Positions 10,481 to 19,236 are shown, counted from the stretch's first letter. The stretch: 64,000 nucleotides of DNA from Abyssalbus ytuae (GCF_022807975.1 NZ_CP094358.1:806001-870000), one strand, 5' to 3'. The notes: generated by a model not told the origin, from the letters alone. Made by a program: numbers and translations.

Positions 10481-13400
10481 ATGAAAAAATTACGAATCCT
10501 TTTTGCAGTTGTTTTTCCAACAATGGTTATTGGGCAAACACAGACCGAAAATTATATCAAGACCACCATCTATCAGGTAGAAACCCAGGATGGTGCTGTT
10601 TCCAATGATAATAAAATTGAGAACATTACTTATTATGATGGTTTAGGAAGAGAAAAGCAAAATATTGCAATTCGAGCTGGAGAGAATAACGAAGACATTA
10701 TCACCCACATTGAGTACGATGAGTTTGGAAGACAAGTCAAAGAGTATTTACCCTATGCGACACCCACAAATGACGGATTATTCAGAAGTGGAGCTTTGTC
10801 TGCCACGAATGACTATTACCTGTTGAAATATGCTAATGATCTCAACAGCAATAATCCCAATCCCTATTCCCAAAAAGAATTTGAACCTTCTCCCCTTAAC
10901 AGAGTAGTGAAACAAGCTGCTCCCGGTGAAGCCTGGCAACTGGGCAGCGGCCACGAAATAGAATTCGATTACCAGGCCAATGCAACAGCAGACCAAATAC
11001 GCCTGTTTACCGTTAGTTTAAGTGAAGATTATACCCCTACACTTGCAGCAACCGGTTATTACCAGCCTGGGGAACTCTATAAAACCATAACCCGTGACGA
11101 AAACCACACCGGTACTACCCAAAACCACACCACCGAAGAATTCAAGGACAAACAGGGCAGGGTAGTATTAAAACGCACCTATATAAACACTCCCCCATCG
11201 GGGGAGCCGGAGGGGGCAGACACCTATTATGTATATGATGATTTTGGGAACCTCACCTATGTCATCCCGCCAAAGGTGAATACCGGGGACGGAATTTCAT
11301 CAACTGAACTTAGCGAACTCTGCTACCAGTACAAATACGATTACCGCAACCGGTTAATAGAAAAGCAACTCCCCGGTAAAGAAAAAGAATATATCGTTTA
11401 TAACAAGCTGGACCAACCCGTCCTCACCCAAGATGCCAACCTGAGAAAAAACCACCAATGGCTTTTTACCAAGTACGATGCCTTTGGCAGGGTTGTTTAT
11501 ACCGGCATTTATACCCACACCGGGGAAGCTACACAGTCAGAGATGCAAACAGCATTCAATAACCATTATGCAGGCAATACCCCTCCTAAACAGTTTGAAG
11601 AAAAGTTAGATAGTGAAGGTAGTTACCATTATTACAGTAATGTCACTTTTCCCATCGCTAACCTGGAGGTGCTCACGGTAAACTATTACGACAACCACAC
11701 ATTTAACAAAGTAGGGCTTACACTACCAACCGGCAGTATTTACGAACAAGCCATCGCCACCAATGTAAAAGGCCTGGCCACAGGAACCAAAGTAAGGGTG
11801 CTGGGTACCAACAACTGGATTACCACCATTACCGTATATGACAAAAAAGGAAGGGCTATATATGTAGCCGGTAAAAATGACTACCTGGGCACTACCGATA
11901 TTGTACAAACCAAATACGACTTTACGGGTAGAGTGTTAAAAACAAGAACCCGCCATCAAAAAGGCAGTGAAGAAGAAATAGTCACCCTCGATGTTTTTAC
12001 CTACGACCATGCAGGCAGGCTTAAAACCCAGGTACAATGTATAGGGGACGATTCCCTGCCGGAGGATTGTAATGATGGTGATACGGAACCAGGCATTGAG
12101 CTTAAGGATACTATAACCCAAACCACTAATATAGTAGCATCCCAATCGATCACATTAATACCGGACTTTCATGTAGTGGCAACCAGTAACCTTAGTTTTT
12201 CAGCAAAGATAGAACCCGGGGGCGAACTCATAGCCGAAAAAACCTATGATGAACTCGGACAACTGATAGAGAAAAAGGTTGGAGGCAGCAATGGTGCAGG
12301 TGGATTGCAAACCGTAAACTATACCTATAACATAAGGGGTTGGTTAAAACAGATTAACAACCCTGCTGCCATTGGCAACGACCTGTTTGCCTTTAAAATA
12401 GGATACAACGAAGGCAGTAACCCGCTCTATAACGGAAATATTGCCCTTACCCAATGGAAAACCAAAAACACTGACCAAAGTTTAAAAACCTATAATTATA
12501 CCTATGATGCTTTAAACCGGATCACAGCGGCCACAGACAATACTGGCCATTATAATGTGGGTAATATCAGTTATGATAAAAATGGGAATATCAAGAGCCT
12601 TAACCGGGTAGGACTTGATGAGAATACCACTAACTCTTTTATTACCATCGATCAGCTCATGTATAGCTACGACAGTGGCAATAAACTCTTAAAGGTAACG
12701 GATTCTGCTGCTAATGATCAATTTGGTTTTAAAGATGATGCTGTAAACACTACTGCCGATAATGTAAATGATTATACCTATGATGAAAATGGTAACATGA
12801 CCAAAGATCTTAATAAAGGGATTGGTACTTCATCATCTAATGGAATTATTTATAATCATTTGAATCTGCCTACAGAAGTTAAGTTTGACAATAGTAATGC
12901 CAAAAAAATTAACTACATTTATAGTGCAGATGGCACAAAGTTGCGTAAAACGGTCAATGACAATGGAAATGTTATCACAACTGACTATGCCGGCAATTAT
13001 ATTTACGAAAATGGTTCTTTGGAACAAATCACCCAACCGGAAGGTTATATTGAACCGGATGGCAATGGTTGGCAGTATGTTTATAGGTATTTGGACATCT
13101 GGGGGAACACCCGGGTAACCTATGCCGATGACAACAGGGATGGTTCTGTGGGTACTTCCGAAATAAGGAGGGAACAGAATTTCTATCCCTTTGGGCTCGA
13201 GCATAAGGGGTATAACACAACCATGTATGGTGTAAAAAACAATCTTAAAACTTATCAAGGGCAAGAATTTACGGAAGATATAGGATTAAACACCCATGAG
13301 TGGAAATACAGAATGAGCGACCCAACCATTGGACGTTTTTGGCAGATCGACCCACTGGCTGAAGATTATACCTATAACTCTACCTACGCTTTCCAGGAGA

Positions 13401-14182
13401 ATAAAATGGGTATGGGAATTGAGCTTGAAGGAGCAGAAATGTATGGTTGGGTACAACAAAAAGTAGTTGAAGATGCAGCAAAAAACCCTAATGGAGTGGG
13501 TGCCCATACTATAGGACTATCTCAAGGACTTGTAAATACAGTAAACGGTATAGTTGATGCTGTGTCAAATCCAAAGGAAACACTCAAAGGTGTGGGGAAT
13601 TCTGCATTATGGCTAGTTGTAGGTTCACAATTTTCTGAACAAGTCGATAATGCTTTAGGAACAAACTCAACGGGTGCTGGAGATGCAATTTTGAATTCAG
13701 TTGCGAATGGTACAGATAATTTGGTGAATGGGGATGGTATTGAGAGAGGAACCACTATTGGTGAGATAGCTGGAGCTGTGATAGGTGCGAAAGGTACAAC
13801 TGCTACACTTAAAGGAGCAGCAACAGTATTAAAAGGTACAAAAGCAACCACAACTACAGCTTTAGCTAATTATTATCCTGCTAATAATGGAGCTTTAGGA
13901 GGAGTAACAACGATAACATTAGAGGTTGGTCAGCAAATAGATAGGTTTGGAAATTTAGGAGGGAAATATTTTTCTCCAACAGGTACTCCATTGTTAAAAA
14001 GAGCATTATCCCCAGGAGCAAATACCAGTATCTATAACTCTTTTGAAGTTACTAAGCCATTTTCAGTACAACAATCAACAGTAGCTCCTGCTTTTGGGAA
14101 AATAGGTACAGGGACACAATACTATTCTCCTTTTTTAAATGCAGAAGAATTGTTAAAAGGTGGCTATATCAAATCTAATTAA
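10481..14182 (+). CDS. RHS polymorphic toxin with C-terminal TNT-like NADase domain
   Basis: 1233-aa RHS protein. Signal peptide 1-19 (TMVIGQ) and a DUF6443-type start (ITYYDGLGREKQNI) lead into many YD repeats. The RHS-associated core spans about 900-985 (NFYPFGLEHKGYN, YRMSDPTIGRFWQIDPLAEDY, ELEGAEM). A Gly/Ala-rich pre-toxin region covers about 990-1140. The last 85 residues match the tuberculosis necrotizing toxin fold: DRFGNLGGKYFSPTGTP, KRALSPGANTSIYNSFEVTKPF, APAFGKIGTGTQY, LLKGGYI. Arg1155 (DRFG) and Gln1213 (GTQY) correspond to TNT catalytic Arg and Gln, so the toxin should hydrolyse NAD+ in the target cell. Codon use in the last 700 bases is more AT-rich and simpler than the RHS body, as in exchangeable toxin tips. 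A candidate immunity gene follows after 8 bases. Confidence 0.85.
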   Translation: MKKLRILFAVVFPTMVIGQTQTENYIKTTIYQVETQDGAVSNDNKIENITYYDGLGREKQNIAIRAGENNEDIITHIEYDEFGRQVKEYLPYATPTNDGLFRSGALSATNDYYLLKYANDLNSNNPNPYSQKEFEPSPLNRVVKQAAPGEAWQLGSGHEIEFDYQANATADQIRLFTVSLSEDYTPTLAATGYYQPGELYKTITRDENHTGTTQNHTTEEFKDKQGRVVLKRTYINTPPSGEPEGADTYYVYDDFGNLTYVIPPKVNTGDGISSTELSELCYQYKYDYRNRLIEKQLPGKEKEYIVYNKLDQPVLTQDANLRKNHQWLFTKYDAFGRVVYTGIYTHTGEATQSEMQTAFNNHYAGNTPPKQFEEKLDSEGSYHYYSNVTFPIANLEVLTVNYYDNHTFNKVGLTLPTGSIYEQAIATNVKGLATGTKVRVLGTNNWITTITVYDKKGRAIYVAGKNDYLGTTDIVQTKYDFTGRVLKTRTRHQKGSEEEIVTLDVFTYDHAGRLKTQVQCIGDDSLPEDCNDGDTEPGIELKDTITQTTNIVASQSITLIPDFHVVATSNLSFSAKIEPGGELIAEKTYDELGQLIEKKVGGSNGAGGLQTVNYTYNIRGWLKQINNPAAIGNDLFAFKIGYNEGSNPLYNGNIALTQWKTKNTDQSLKTYNYTYDALNRITAATDNTGHYNVGNISYDKNGNIKSLNRVGLDENTTNSFITIDQLMYSYDSGNKLLKVTDSAANDQFGFKDDAVNTTADNVNDYTYDENGNMTKDLNKGIGTSSSNGIIYNHLNLPTEVKFDNSNAKKINYIYSADGTKLRKTVNDNGNVITTDYAGNYIYENGSLEQITQPEGYIEPDGNGWQYVYRYLDIWGNTRVTYADDNRDGSVGTSEIRREQNFYPFGLEHKGYNTTMYGVKNNLKTYQGQEFTEDIGLNTHEWKYRMSDPTIGRFWQIDPLAEDYTYNSTYAFQENKMGMGIELEGAEMYGWVQQKVVEDAAKNPNGVGAHTIGLSQGLVNTVNGIVDAVSNPKETLKGVGNSALWLVVGSQFSEQVDNALGTNSTGAGDAILNSVANGTDNLVNGDGIERGTTIGEIAGAVIGAKGTTATLKGAATVLKGTKATTTTALANYYPANNGALGGVTTITLEVGQQIDRFGNLGGKYFSPTGTPLLKRALSPGANTSIYNSFEVTKPFSVQQSTVAPAFGKIGTGTQYYSPFLNAEELLKGGYIKSN

Positions 14183-14190
14183 TATAGGAT

Positions 14191-14442
14191 ATGACTAAAT
14201 GTGAATTAAAATCAGAATTAAGTAAAATTAGAGTTTCAGAAGAAAATTATTCTTTAAATGAGGGTGTTAAAACTGATGCTTATATTATAGAAGAATTCAA
14301 TGGTATATGGCGGTTTTATTACTTTGATGAAAAAGGGCAAGAGTCTGATTATAATTTATTTAAAAACGAAGAAGATGCCTATAGTTATTTACTTGAGAAA
14401 TTCACAAAGCAATTAAAGTTATTAGGTAAAAGAAGTTTTTAA
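14191..14442 (+). CDS. Candidate immunity protein to the TNT toxin
   Basis: 83-aa acidic cytoplasmic protein with no signal peptide, beginning 8 bases after the TNT-toxin stop codon. It has a short helix (CELKSELSKIRV), a YSLNEG turn, then a beta segment (GIWRFYYFDEKGQESDYNLF) and a final helix (EEDAYSYLLEKFTKQLKL). I recall similar short proteins next to TNT-domain toxins, but I cannot name the family. Position, size and cytoplasmic location fit an immunity protein that binds the NADase. Confidence 0.65.
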   Translation: MTKCELKSELSKIRVSEENYSLNEGVKTDAYIIEEFNGIWRFYYFDEKGQESDYNLFKNEEDAYSYLLEKFTKQLKLLGKRSF

Positions 14443-14460
14443 AAATATGAATCAAAAAAA

Positions 14461-14923
14461 TCCCCACTCCGCTAAGTCTCCCGACTTAGCGAAAAAATAA
14501 GTAAAAAAGAACAACCGTCCATGCTTGTCCAAAACGTAAAAAGAGAAAAACCACAACCCTAAAAAGTTGTGGTTTTTTACAATGTTTCCCTTTCATTCAT
14601 CCCCTACAGAAAAAAATACTGTACAGCCATTTTAGGATTAAGAAAAAGAGTTGTATAATTATATCAGGATTTATTCAGTAACCTGTATAGTTATTTTAGG
14701 ACGACACAAGGACGACACAACTTCACCTTTCCTTCATAGATACTTCATAGATACTCCATAGATACTTCATATATAGTTCACCTTAGTTCACCATAATTCA
14801 CCTTTTGGCATCCAATCCATCCTTTTTTTGAATCCATTTTGGCAGAAAATAAAATTTAAAATAAAGAATTCCTCCCCCTTCTTTAAATTTATTTCCCGCT
14901 CCGCAGTAGTTGCTCTGCTGCGG
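14461..14923. repeat. Hairpin-rich repeat, copy 1
   Basis: First of three copies flanking the toxin-tail graveyard. In order: a 9-bp hairpin CGCTAAGTC/GACTTAGCG (14470-14491); a terminator hairpin (14551-14578); a conserved block with two tandem GGACGACACAA (near 14700); four 11-bp units TTCATAGATAC (14733-14776); three 10-bp TTCACC units (14777-14806); and a CCGCAG/CTGCGG hairpin (14901-14923). No ORF in it looks real. The same order returns in copy 3 (17398-17912), 3 kb away. Confidence 0.8.
14551..14578 (+). terminator. Rho-independent terminator after the toxin/immunity pair
   Basis: CCACAAC stem (14551-14557), 8-base loop, GTTGTGG (14566-14572), then six T. An A-run precedes the stem, so it could work in both directions. 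The hairpin recurs identically in the other two repeat copies. Confidence 0.75.
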
Positions 14924-15160
14924 AAGAATAAAAGTAAAGAAACCACAACCGTCCACACTTGTGTAAAACGTAAAAAAGAGACAAGACCACAACCCTAAAA
15001 AGTTGTGGTTTTTTACAATGTTTCCCTTTCATTCATCCACTACAGAAAAAAATACTGTACAGCCATTTTAGAATTAAGAAAAAGAGTTGTATAATTATAT
15101 CAGGATTTATTCAGTAACCTGTATAGTTATTTTAGGACGACACAAGGACGACACAACTTC
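14901..15160. repeat. Hairpin-rich repeat, copy 2 (truncated)
   Basis: Shares the CCGCAG/CTGCGG hairpin with the end of copy 1 and lacks the second small hairpin. It repeats the terminator and the GGACGACACAA block almost base for base, and breaks off at 15160 where a REP-like element begins. The 11-bp and 10-bp tandem units are therefore missing. Confidence 0.75.
14987..15014 (+). terminator. Repeat-borne terminator hairpin, copy 2
   Basis: CCACAAC (14987-14993), 8-base loop, GTTGTGG (15002-15008), then six T; same as at 14551. No intact gene lies directly upstream. Confidence 0.6.
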
Positions 15161-15161
15161 C

Positions 15162-15197
15162 CCTCGCTGGTGCGCGAATCCTTTCGCGTTCCAATTT
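15162..15197 (+). repeat. REP-like element, copy a
   Basis: Shares about 36 bases with 16819-16854. The core is a perfect hairpin CGCGAA-TCCT-TTCGCG at 15173-15188, followed by GTTCCAATTT. It joins repeat copy 2 directly to the middle of a toxin coding sequence. This fits a REP element of the transposase whose remnant lies at 16905. Confidence 0.7.
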
Positions 15198-15199
15198 CC

Positions 15200-15637
15200 C
15201 TGTTGGGTGGGCACAGCCATGGTGGTAATGTCGCCAGAATTGCATCTAAAAAGGTTCTTAGTTATTTAGTTGATGGTTTCCGAAAGGAAGAAATTACAGA
15301 AATGCCAAAAATTCATCTTTTGATGTTGAATACCCCTACAATGTCGGAGAATAACCCCATTTCAGGTGATACTCCATACAAGTTTAATATGTTTCAAAAT
15401 GCTATGATTGAAACTTTTCAAGTGGATTCAAATTTTGACCTTGTTGCGGGTTTTGGTCAATTTATAACTGAAGCAGGTTCATTAAATGCTTTTTACTCCA
15501 AAACTAAACATATTATAGAATACACAGACCAATTAAAAAGTTGGAGTGCTACGGATATTGGAAACCATTTAGGAAATGAAAATGAAAATGTTAAAGTATG
15601 GTACCCTATATTTAAAGAAATAATAAAAGAAAAATAG
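15200..15637 (+). pseudogene. Orphan RHS toxin tail, lipase-like (5' truncated)
   Basis: The frame from about 15200 encodes some 145 residues beginning LLGGHSHGGNVARIASKK. GHSHG is the GxSxG nucleophile elbow of an alpha/beta hydrolase, so this is the C-terminal part of a lipase or esterase-like toxin whose N-terminal portion and RHS carrier are missing. The frame extends upstream to 15170 only because the REP hairpin happens to lack a stop; a start there would be artificial. A lipoprotein gene follows after 2 bases, in the position of an immunity gene. Probably a displaced toxin tip left by cassette exchange; expression is doubtful. Confidence 0.65.
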
Positions 15638-15639
15638 TC

Positions 15640-16113
15640 ATGAAAAAAATTTATTTATTGATCGGTTTTCTTTTTCTATGTTCCTGCAATAAGGAAAAAT
15701 CTACTTTTGAAATAGTTCCCTACAATCAATTAAAGAAAAACGTTAAAATGGAGTTTGATCTTCAATATAATAAAGTTCCTAATAAAAGGGCTCCTGCCTT
15801 TGCAGAATGTTCCAGAATCGATAAAGATTGTTCTTGTAAAGTTTCTAGTTATAAAAGCCTCCCTTTAATATCCAACAGAATGATTGTTAAAGCCTGTGAT
15901 GTCAAGTTTAGCATTCCCATGGATTATTTACATAGGGTATTTGTACTAGACAGGGATACTATTTATATTCCTTATTCAAAAAGAGGTTCAATGCTTGTAA
16001 ATGGGAAACCAAGGTCATTTAGTATAGATATTGATACAATTAATTTTATTAAATATTATGGTAAAGAAAAGATTAAATATTATTCTCCAGCTTTACAAAG
16101 AGTCAATAATTAA
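15640..16113 (+). CDS. Small lipoprotein, candidate immunity to the lipase-like tail
   Basis: 157-aa protein with a lipoprotein signal peptide (LFLCSC, lipidated Cys16). The mature part holds a Cys-containing segment (CSRIDKDCSCKVSS) and a beta-rich C-terminal half (MDYLHRVFVLDRDTIYIPYSKRG, SIDIDTINFIKYYGKE). I do not recognise the family. It starts 2 bases after the orphan lipase-like toxin tail. Lipoprotein immunity proteins that guard the cell envelope are known for secreted phospholipase toxins, so immunity is the likely role, by inference from position and location. Confidence 0.55.
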   Translation: MKKIYLLIGFLFLCSCNKEKSTFEIVPYNQLKKNVKMEFDLQYNKVPNKRAPAFAECSRIDKDCSCKVSSYKSLPLISNRMIVKACDVKFSIPMDYLHRVFVLDRDTIYIPYSKRGSMLVNGKPRSFSIDIDTINFIKYYGKEKIKYYSPALQRVNN

Positions 16114-16130
16114 AACTCAAAATACCCCCT

Positions 16131-16160
16131 GCTAGCGCTAGCGTCCTCGCTAGTGGTAGT
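16131..16160. repeat. REP-like palindrome
   Basis: A perfect 12-bp palindrome GCTAGCGCTAGC (16131-16142) is followed by GTCCTCGCTAGTGGTAGT. The style is that of Bacteroidota REP elements, and it lies between the lipoprotein and the next gene. Confidence 0.45.
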
Positions 16161-16200
16161 ATAAACTAGAGACATTATAACAAAAACCTGAAACTACAAA

Positions 16201-16776
16201 ATGAAACAAAATTTCCTCCTACTAGTATTCTTACTTACTACTTTACTTACCTATTCTCAGGAAAAAAAATTCAGCATAGATGCCAACTACCCCATTCCGG
16301 TAGGAGACAATTTTCTAGGGGATAATTTTAAAGGGGCTATAGATTTAGGCCTTAAATACAGATTCTTCGAAACAACCAATTTTTTTCTGGGAGCCTCCAT
16401 GAATGCAGGAATCCTTACCAAAGGCAGTGAAGATGTGAACCCTGCAAATCCAGTTATTGGCCCGGACACGTCAGTTACGGCATATGTGTTCCAGCCCAGG
16501 TTGTTTTTAGAACTAAATCAGGAATCTATGAGTAAATTACACCCCTCCCTGGGTTTGGGGTATTCTTTTTTACACTTTAAGGCCAATGCTTTTGATTTTA
16601 CCGATGATGTAAACGGAGTGAATGTTCATATCTCTCTCGCATATGATATTTCTGAAAAAGTATATATACAGGCTCAGTACGACTTCATCAAAGCAAAGGC
16701 CACCGGAGATGTGAAAGACGTTAAATACAACACTCATATTAATATACTCAAATTTGGGCTTGGTGTCAGACTATAG
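16201..16776 (+). CDS. Small outer-membrane beta-barrel protein
   Basis: 191-aa protein with signal peptide (1-20, LLTYSQ). Alternating hydrophobic strands and an aromatic/hydrophobic C-terminal strand (INILKFGLGVRL) are typical of 8-stranded OMP barrels. Motifs include LGLKYRFFETTNFFLGASM, LHPSLGLGYSFLHF and VYIQAQYDFIKAK. There is no partner gene. REP elements flank it on both sides, so it may be a bystander or part of the accessory region. No specific function can be assigned. Confidence 0.65.
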   Translation: MKQNFLLLVFLLTTLLTYSQEKKFSIDANYPIPVGDNFLGDNFKGAIDLGLKYRFFETTNFFLGASMNAGILTKGSEDVNPANPVIGPDTSVTAYVFQPRLFLELNQESMSKLHPSLGLGYSFLHFKANAFDFTDDVNGVNVHISLAYDISEKVYIQAQYDFIKAKATGDVKDVKYNTHINILKFGLGVRL

Positions 16777-16817
16777 CATTCTGCAATTGATGCGGAATCC
16801 ATGTTTTTAGATTCCTG

Positions 16818-16914
16818 CCCTCGCTGGTGCGCGAATCCTTTCGCGTTCCAATTTCACTATAAGTCTTAGTTGAAAAATAATATTGCTGCCACGCGAAAGG
16901 ATTCGTGCGGCAGC
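16818..16914. repeat. REP elements, copies b and c (inverted pair)
   Basis: Copy b (16818-16854) repeats copy a at 15162, with hairpin CGCGAA-TCCT-TTCGCG at 16830-16845. Copy c (16885-16914) is in the opposite orientation: an imperfect 30-base palindrome with outer stem GCTGCC/GGCAGC and inner stem CGCGAA-AGGA-TTCGTG. Copy c abuts the truncated transposase. Paired inverted REPs next to a Y1 transposase are the classic REP/RAYT arrangement. Confidence 0.7.
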
Positions 16915-17387
16915 TAGCGATTATTGAATCTTTGCAATATTGCATAAAACATAAAGGTCTTAATCTATATGCGTATTGTTTAATGACTAACCATTTACAT
17001 ATGATAGTTAAATGCGAAGAACCTTATCAATTAAGCGATACAATACGTGATTTTAAGAGACATGCTGCAAAGACTGTTTTAAATCAAATTTTAAACGAAC
17101 CAGAATCAAGGAGGGAAAATCTTATCTCTATTTTTGAAAAGGCGGCTAAGGAAAATATGAAGAGTAAAAGGTTTAAGTTCTGGAAAACAGGCAATCATGC
17201 TATTGAACTTTACTCAGAAAAATTTCTATGGGATAAGATCAATTACATTCACAATAATCCTGTTGCTGAAAAATTTGTTCTGAAACCAGAGGATTGGTTA
17301 TATTCTTCTGCCTCTAATTATATGGAAGAAGAATCTATTTTATCTGAAATTATAGTGATTCCACAAATCATGAAAACGGTCAAATAG
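16905..17387 (+). pseudogene. REP-associated tyrosine transposase (RAYT), 5' truncated
   Basis: The protein has the Y1/HUH signature MTNHLHMIV (His-x-His metal site) after IIESLQYCIKHKGLNLYAYCL. The family C-terminal part follows: IRDFKRHAAKTVLN, FKFWKTGNHAIELYSEKFLWDKINYIHNNPV, WLYSSASNY. Family members carry about 35-40 more N-terminal residues before the IIESLQYC segment. Here that part is replaced by a REP hairpin, and the only start is a GTG inside the hairpin. The catalytic Tyr region may survive, but the missing N-terminal strand makes an active enzyme unlikely. It is presumably the source of the nearby REPs. Confidence 0.75.
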
Positions 17388-17397
17388 GAAATATTTA

Positions 17398-17985
17398 CCG
17401 CAGCAGTACAACTACTGCGGAAGAATAAAAGTAAAGAAGCCGCTCAGCAAAGTCTCCCGACTTTGCGGAAAAATAAAGTAAAAAAGAACAACCATCAACG
17501 TTTGTCCAAAACGTAAAAAAAAGACAAGACCACAACCCTAAAAAGTTGTGGTTTTTTACAATGTTTCCCTTTCATTCATCCACTACAGAAAAAATACTGT
17601 GTAGCCATTTTAGGATTAAGAAAAAGAGTTGTATAATTATATCAGGATTTATTCAGTAACCTATATAGTTATTTTAGGACGACACAAGGACGACACAACT
17701 TCACCTTTCCTTCATAGATACTTCATAGATACTCCATAGATACTTCATATATAGTTCACCTTAGTTCACCATAGTTAACCATAATTCACCTTTTGGCATC
17801 CAATCCATCCTATTTTTGAATCCATTCTGGCAGAAAATAAAATTTAAAATAAAAAATTCCTCCCCCCTTCTTTAAATTTATTTCCCGCTCCGCAGTAGTT
17901 GCACTGCTGCGGAAGAATAAAAACAAAGAAGCCACCCGCTCTGCTCAGTCTCCCGACTTAGCGGAAAAATAAAGTAAAAAAGCCA
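17398..17985. repeat. Hairpin-rich repeat, copy 3
   Basis: Starts with a CCGCAG/CTGCGG hairpin (17398-17420), then GCAAAGTC/GACTTTGC (compare CGCTAAGTC/GACTTAGCG in copy 1: paired changes keep the stem). The terminator (17530), GGACGACACAA block, four 11-bp units (17711-17754), four 10-bp units (17755-17794; copy 1 has three) and a second CCGCAG/CTGCGG hairpin (17890-17912) follow. A further ACTTAGCGG-type half hairpin lies near 17960. It fills the whole gap between the transposase remnant and fbp; no gene is seen. Confidence 0.8.
17530..17557 (+). terminator. Repeat-borne terminator hairpin, copy 3
   Basis: CCACAAC (17530-17536), 8-base loop, GTTGTGG (17545-17551), six T. Identical to those at 14551 and 14987. 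Confidence 0.65.
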
Positions 17986-18079
17986 CAATTACAGTTTATT
18001 GCTCATAATAAAACAGGAAATATTAAAAACACCTAATTGTCAGATCCAAACTTCGGAACAGGAAACAGCTTTCACAGCC

Positions 18080-19084
18080 TTACTGCTCAGCAATAAACTC
18101 CATTACTTTATCAACCATTTTTTTGCTGCCGCAAAAGAAAGGAACCCTTTGATGCAATTCTGAAGGTTTTATTTCCAAAATACGTCCATGCCCGTCGGTA
18201 GCTTTCCCATTAGCCTGTTCAGCTAAAAAAGCTACAGGATTACACTCGTACAATAATCTGAGTTTACCATTGGAAGCAATACTGCTTTTAGGATACATAT
18301 ATATACCGCCTTTAATCATGTTTCTATGAAAATCGGACACCAGTGAACCTATGTATCGTGAAGTATAAGGCCGGTCATCTTCCTCTTTCTGACAGTATTT
18401 TATATAGTTTTTTACCCCCTGGGGAAAATGAACATAATTACCCTCATTTATAGAATAAATTCTGCCCGTTTCGGGAAATTTCATATCAGGATGCGATAAA
18501 TAAAAAGTTCCTATAGCTGGGTTTAATGTAAAACCATTCACACCGTCACCCGTGGTATAAACCAGCATGGTAGAAGTACCATAAATAATATAACCCGCAG
18601 CCACCTGGTTAATGCCCGGCTGAAGAAAATCTTCCATAGTTACCGGCGTACCCACAGGTGTTATTCTCCGGTAAATGGAAAATATAGTACCTACCGATAC
18701 GTTTACATCAATATTTGAAGAACCATCCAACGGGTCAATCAATACTACATATTTATTCTGGTGATTCTTATCATTACTGTTTATGGTAATAAAACCTTCC
18801 TCCTCTTCAGAAGCAATACCACAAACAATTTCCCTGTTTTTTAGGGTCTGAATAAATTTTTCGTTGGCAAGGACATCCAGTTTTTGCTGGCCTTCCCCCT
18901 GCACATTAATATCCCCTGAAGCACCAAGTATATCCACAAGGCCTGCTTTATTAACCTCATGGTTTACTACTTTTGCCGCTAGTCGGATAGCATTTATAAG
19001 TTTTGATAATTCGCCTGTAGAATATTTAAAAGACGATTGGTTTTCAATAATAAACTCACCAAGAGTTCTGTTTCTTAAATCCAT
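18080..19084 (-). CDS. fbp: Fructose-1,6-bisphosphatase, class 1
   Basis: Cytoplasmic gluconeogenic enzyme: fructose 1,6-bisphosphate to fructose 6-phosphate. The 334-aa length is normal. Metal and substrate motifs are in place: [20 protein letters not shown] (about 92-97) and [10 protein letters not shown] (117-126), the class 1 signature. KGGIYMYP and the C-terminal [15 protein letters not shown] segment are also present. It stands alone, with 150 bases to rsmG on the same strand. Nothing odd was seen. Confidence 0.96.
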   Translation of the reverse strand: MDLRNRTLGEFIIENQSSFKYSTGELSKLINAIRLAAKVVNHEVNKAGLVDILGASGDINVQGEGQQKLDVLANEKFIQTLKNREIVCGIASEEEEGFITINSNDKNHQNKYVVLIDPLDGSSNIDVNVSVGTIFSIYRRITPVGTPVTMEDFLQPGINQVAAGYIIYGTSTMLVYTTGDGVNGFTLNPAIGTFYLSHPDMKFPETGRIYSINEGNYVHFPQGVKNYIKYCQKEEDDRPYTSRYIGSLVSDFHRNMIKGGIYMYPKSSIASNGKLRLLYECNPVAFLAEQANGKATDGHGRILEIKPSELHQRVPFFCGSKKMVDKVMEFIAEQ

Positions 19085-19236
19085 AAACGAGAGAGTATCA
19101 TATTATTTTTGCAGTGCTATTTTGTTCTCTATTATAGTTATGATATGATATTCCCTTCTTTTTATTTAGAAAAATAATTATTTCGACTCCTTTCTTTTCT
19201 TCTCCGGAAGATATCACCCTCAAATTTAAAAAAAAA

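Noticed and set aside
12833..13851. Minus-strand frames opposite the RHS toxin gene
   Set aside because: Shadows of the RHS coding sequence; proline/valine-rich translations follow from the opposite-strand codons.
15087..15269. Short plus-strand frame through repeat copy 2 and the REP
   Set aside because: Composed of repeat and hairpin sequence in a frame other than the lipase-like tail.
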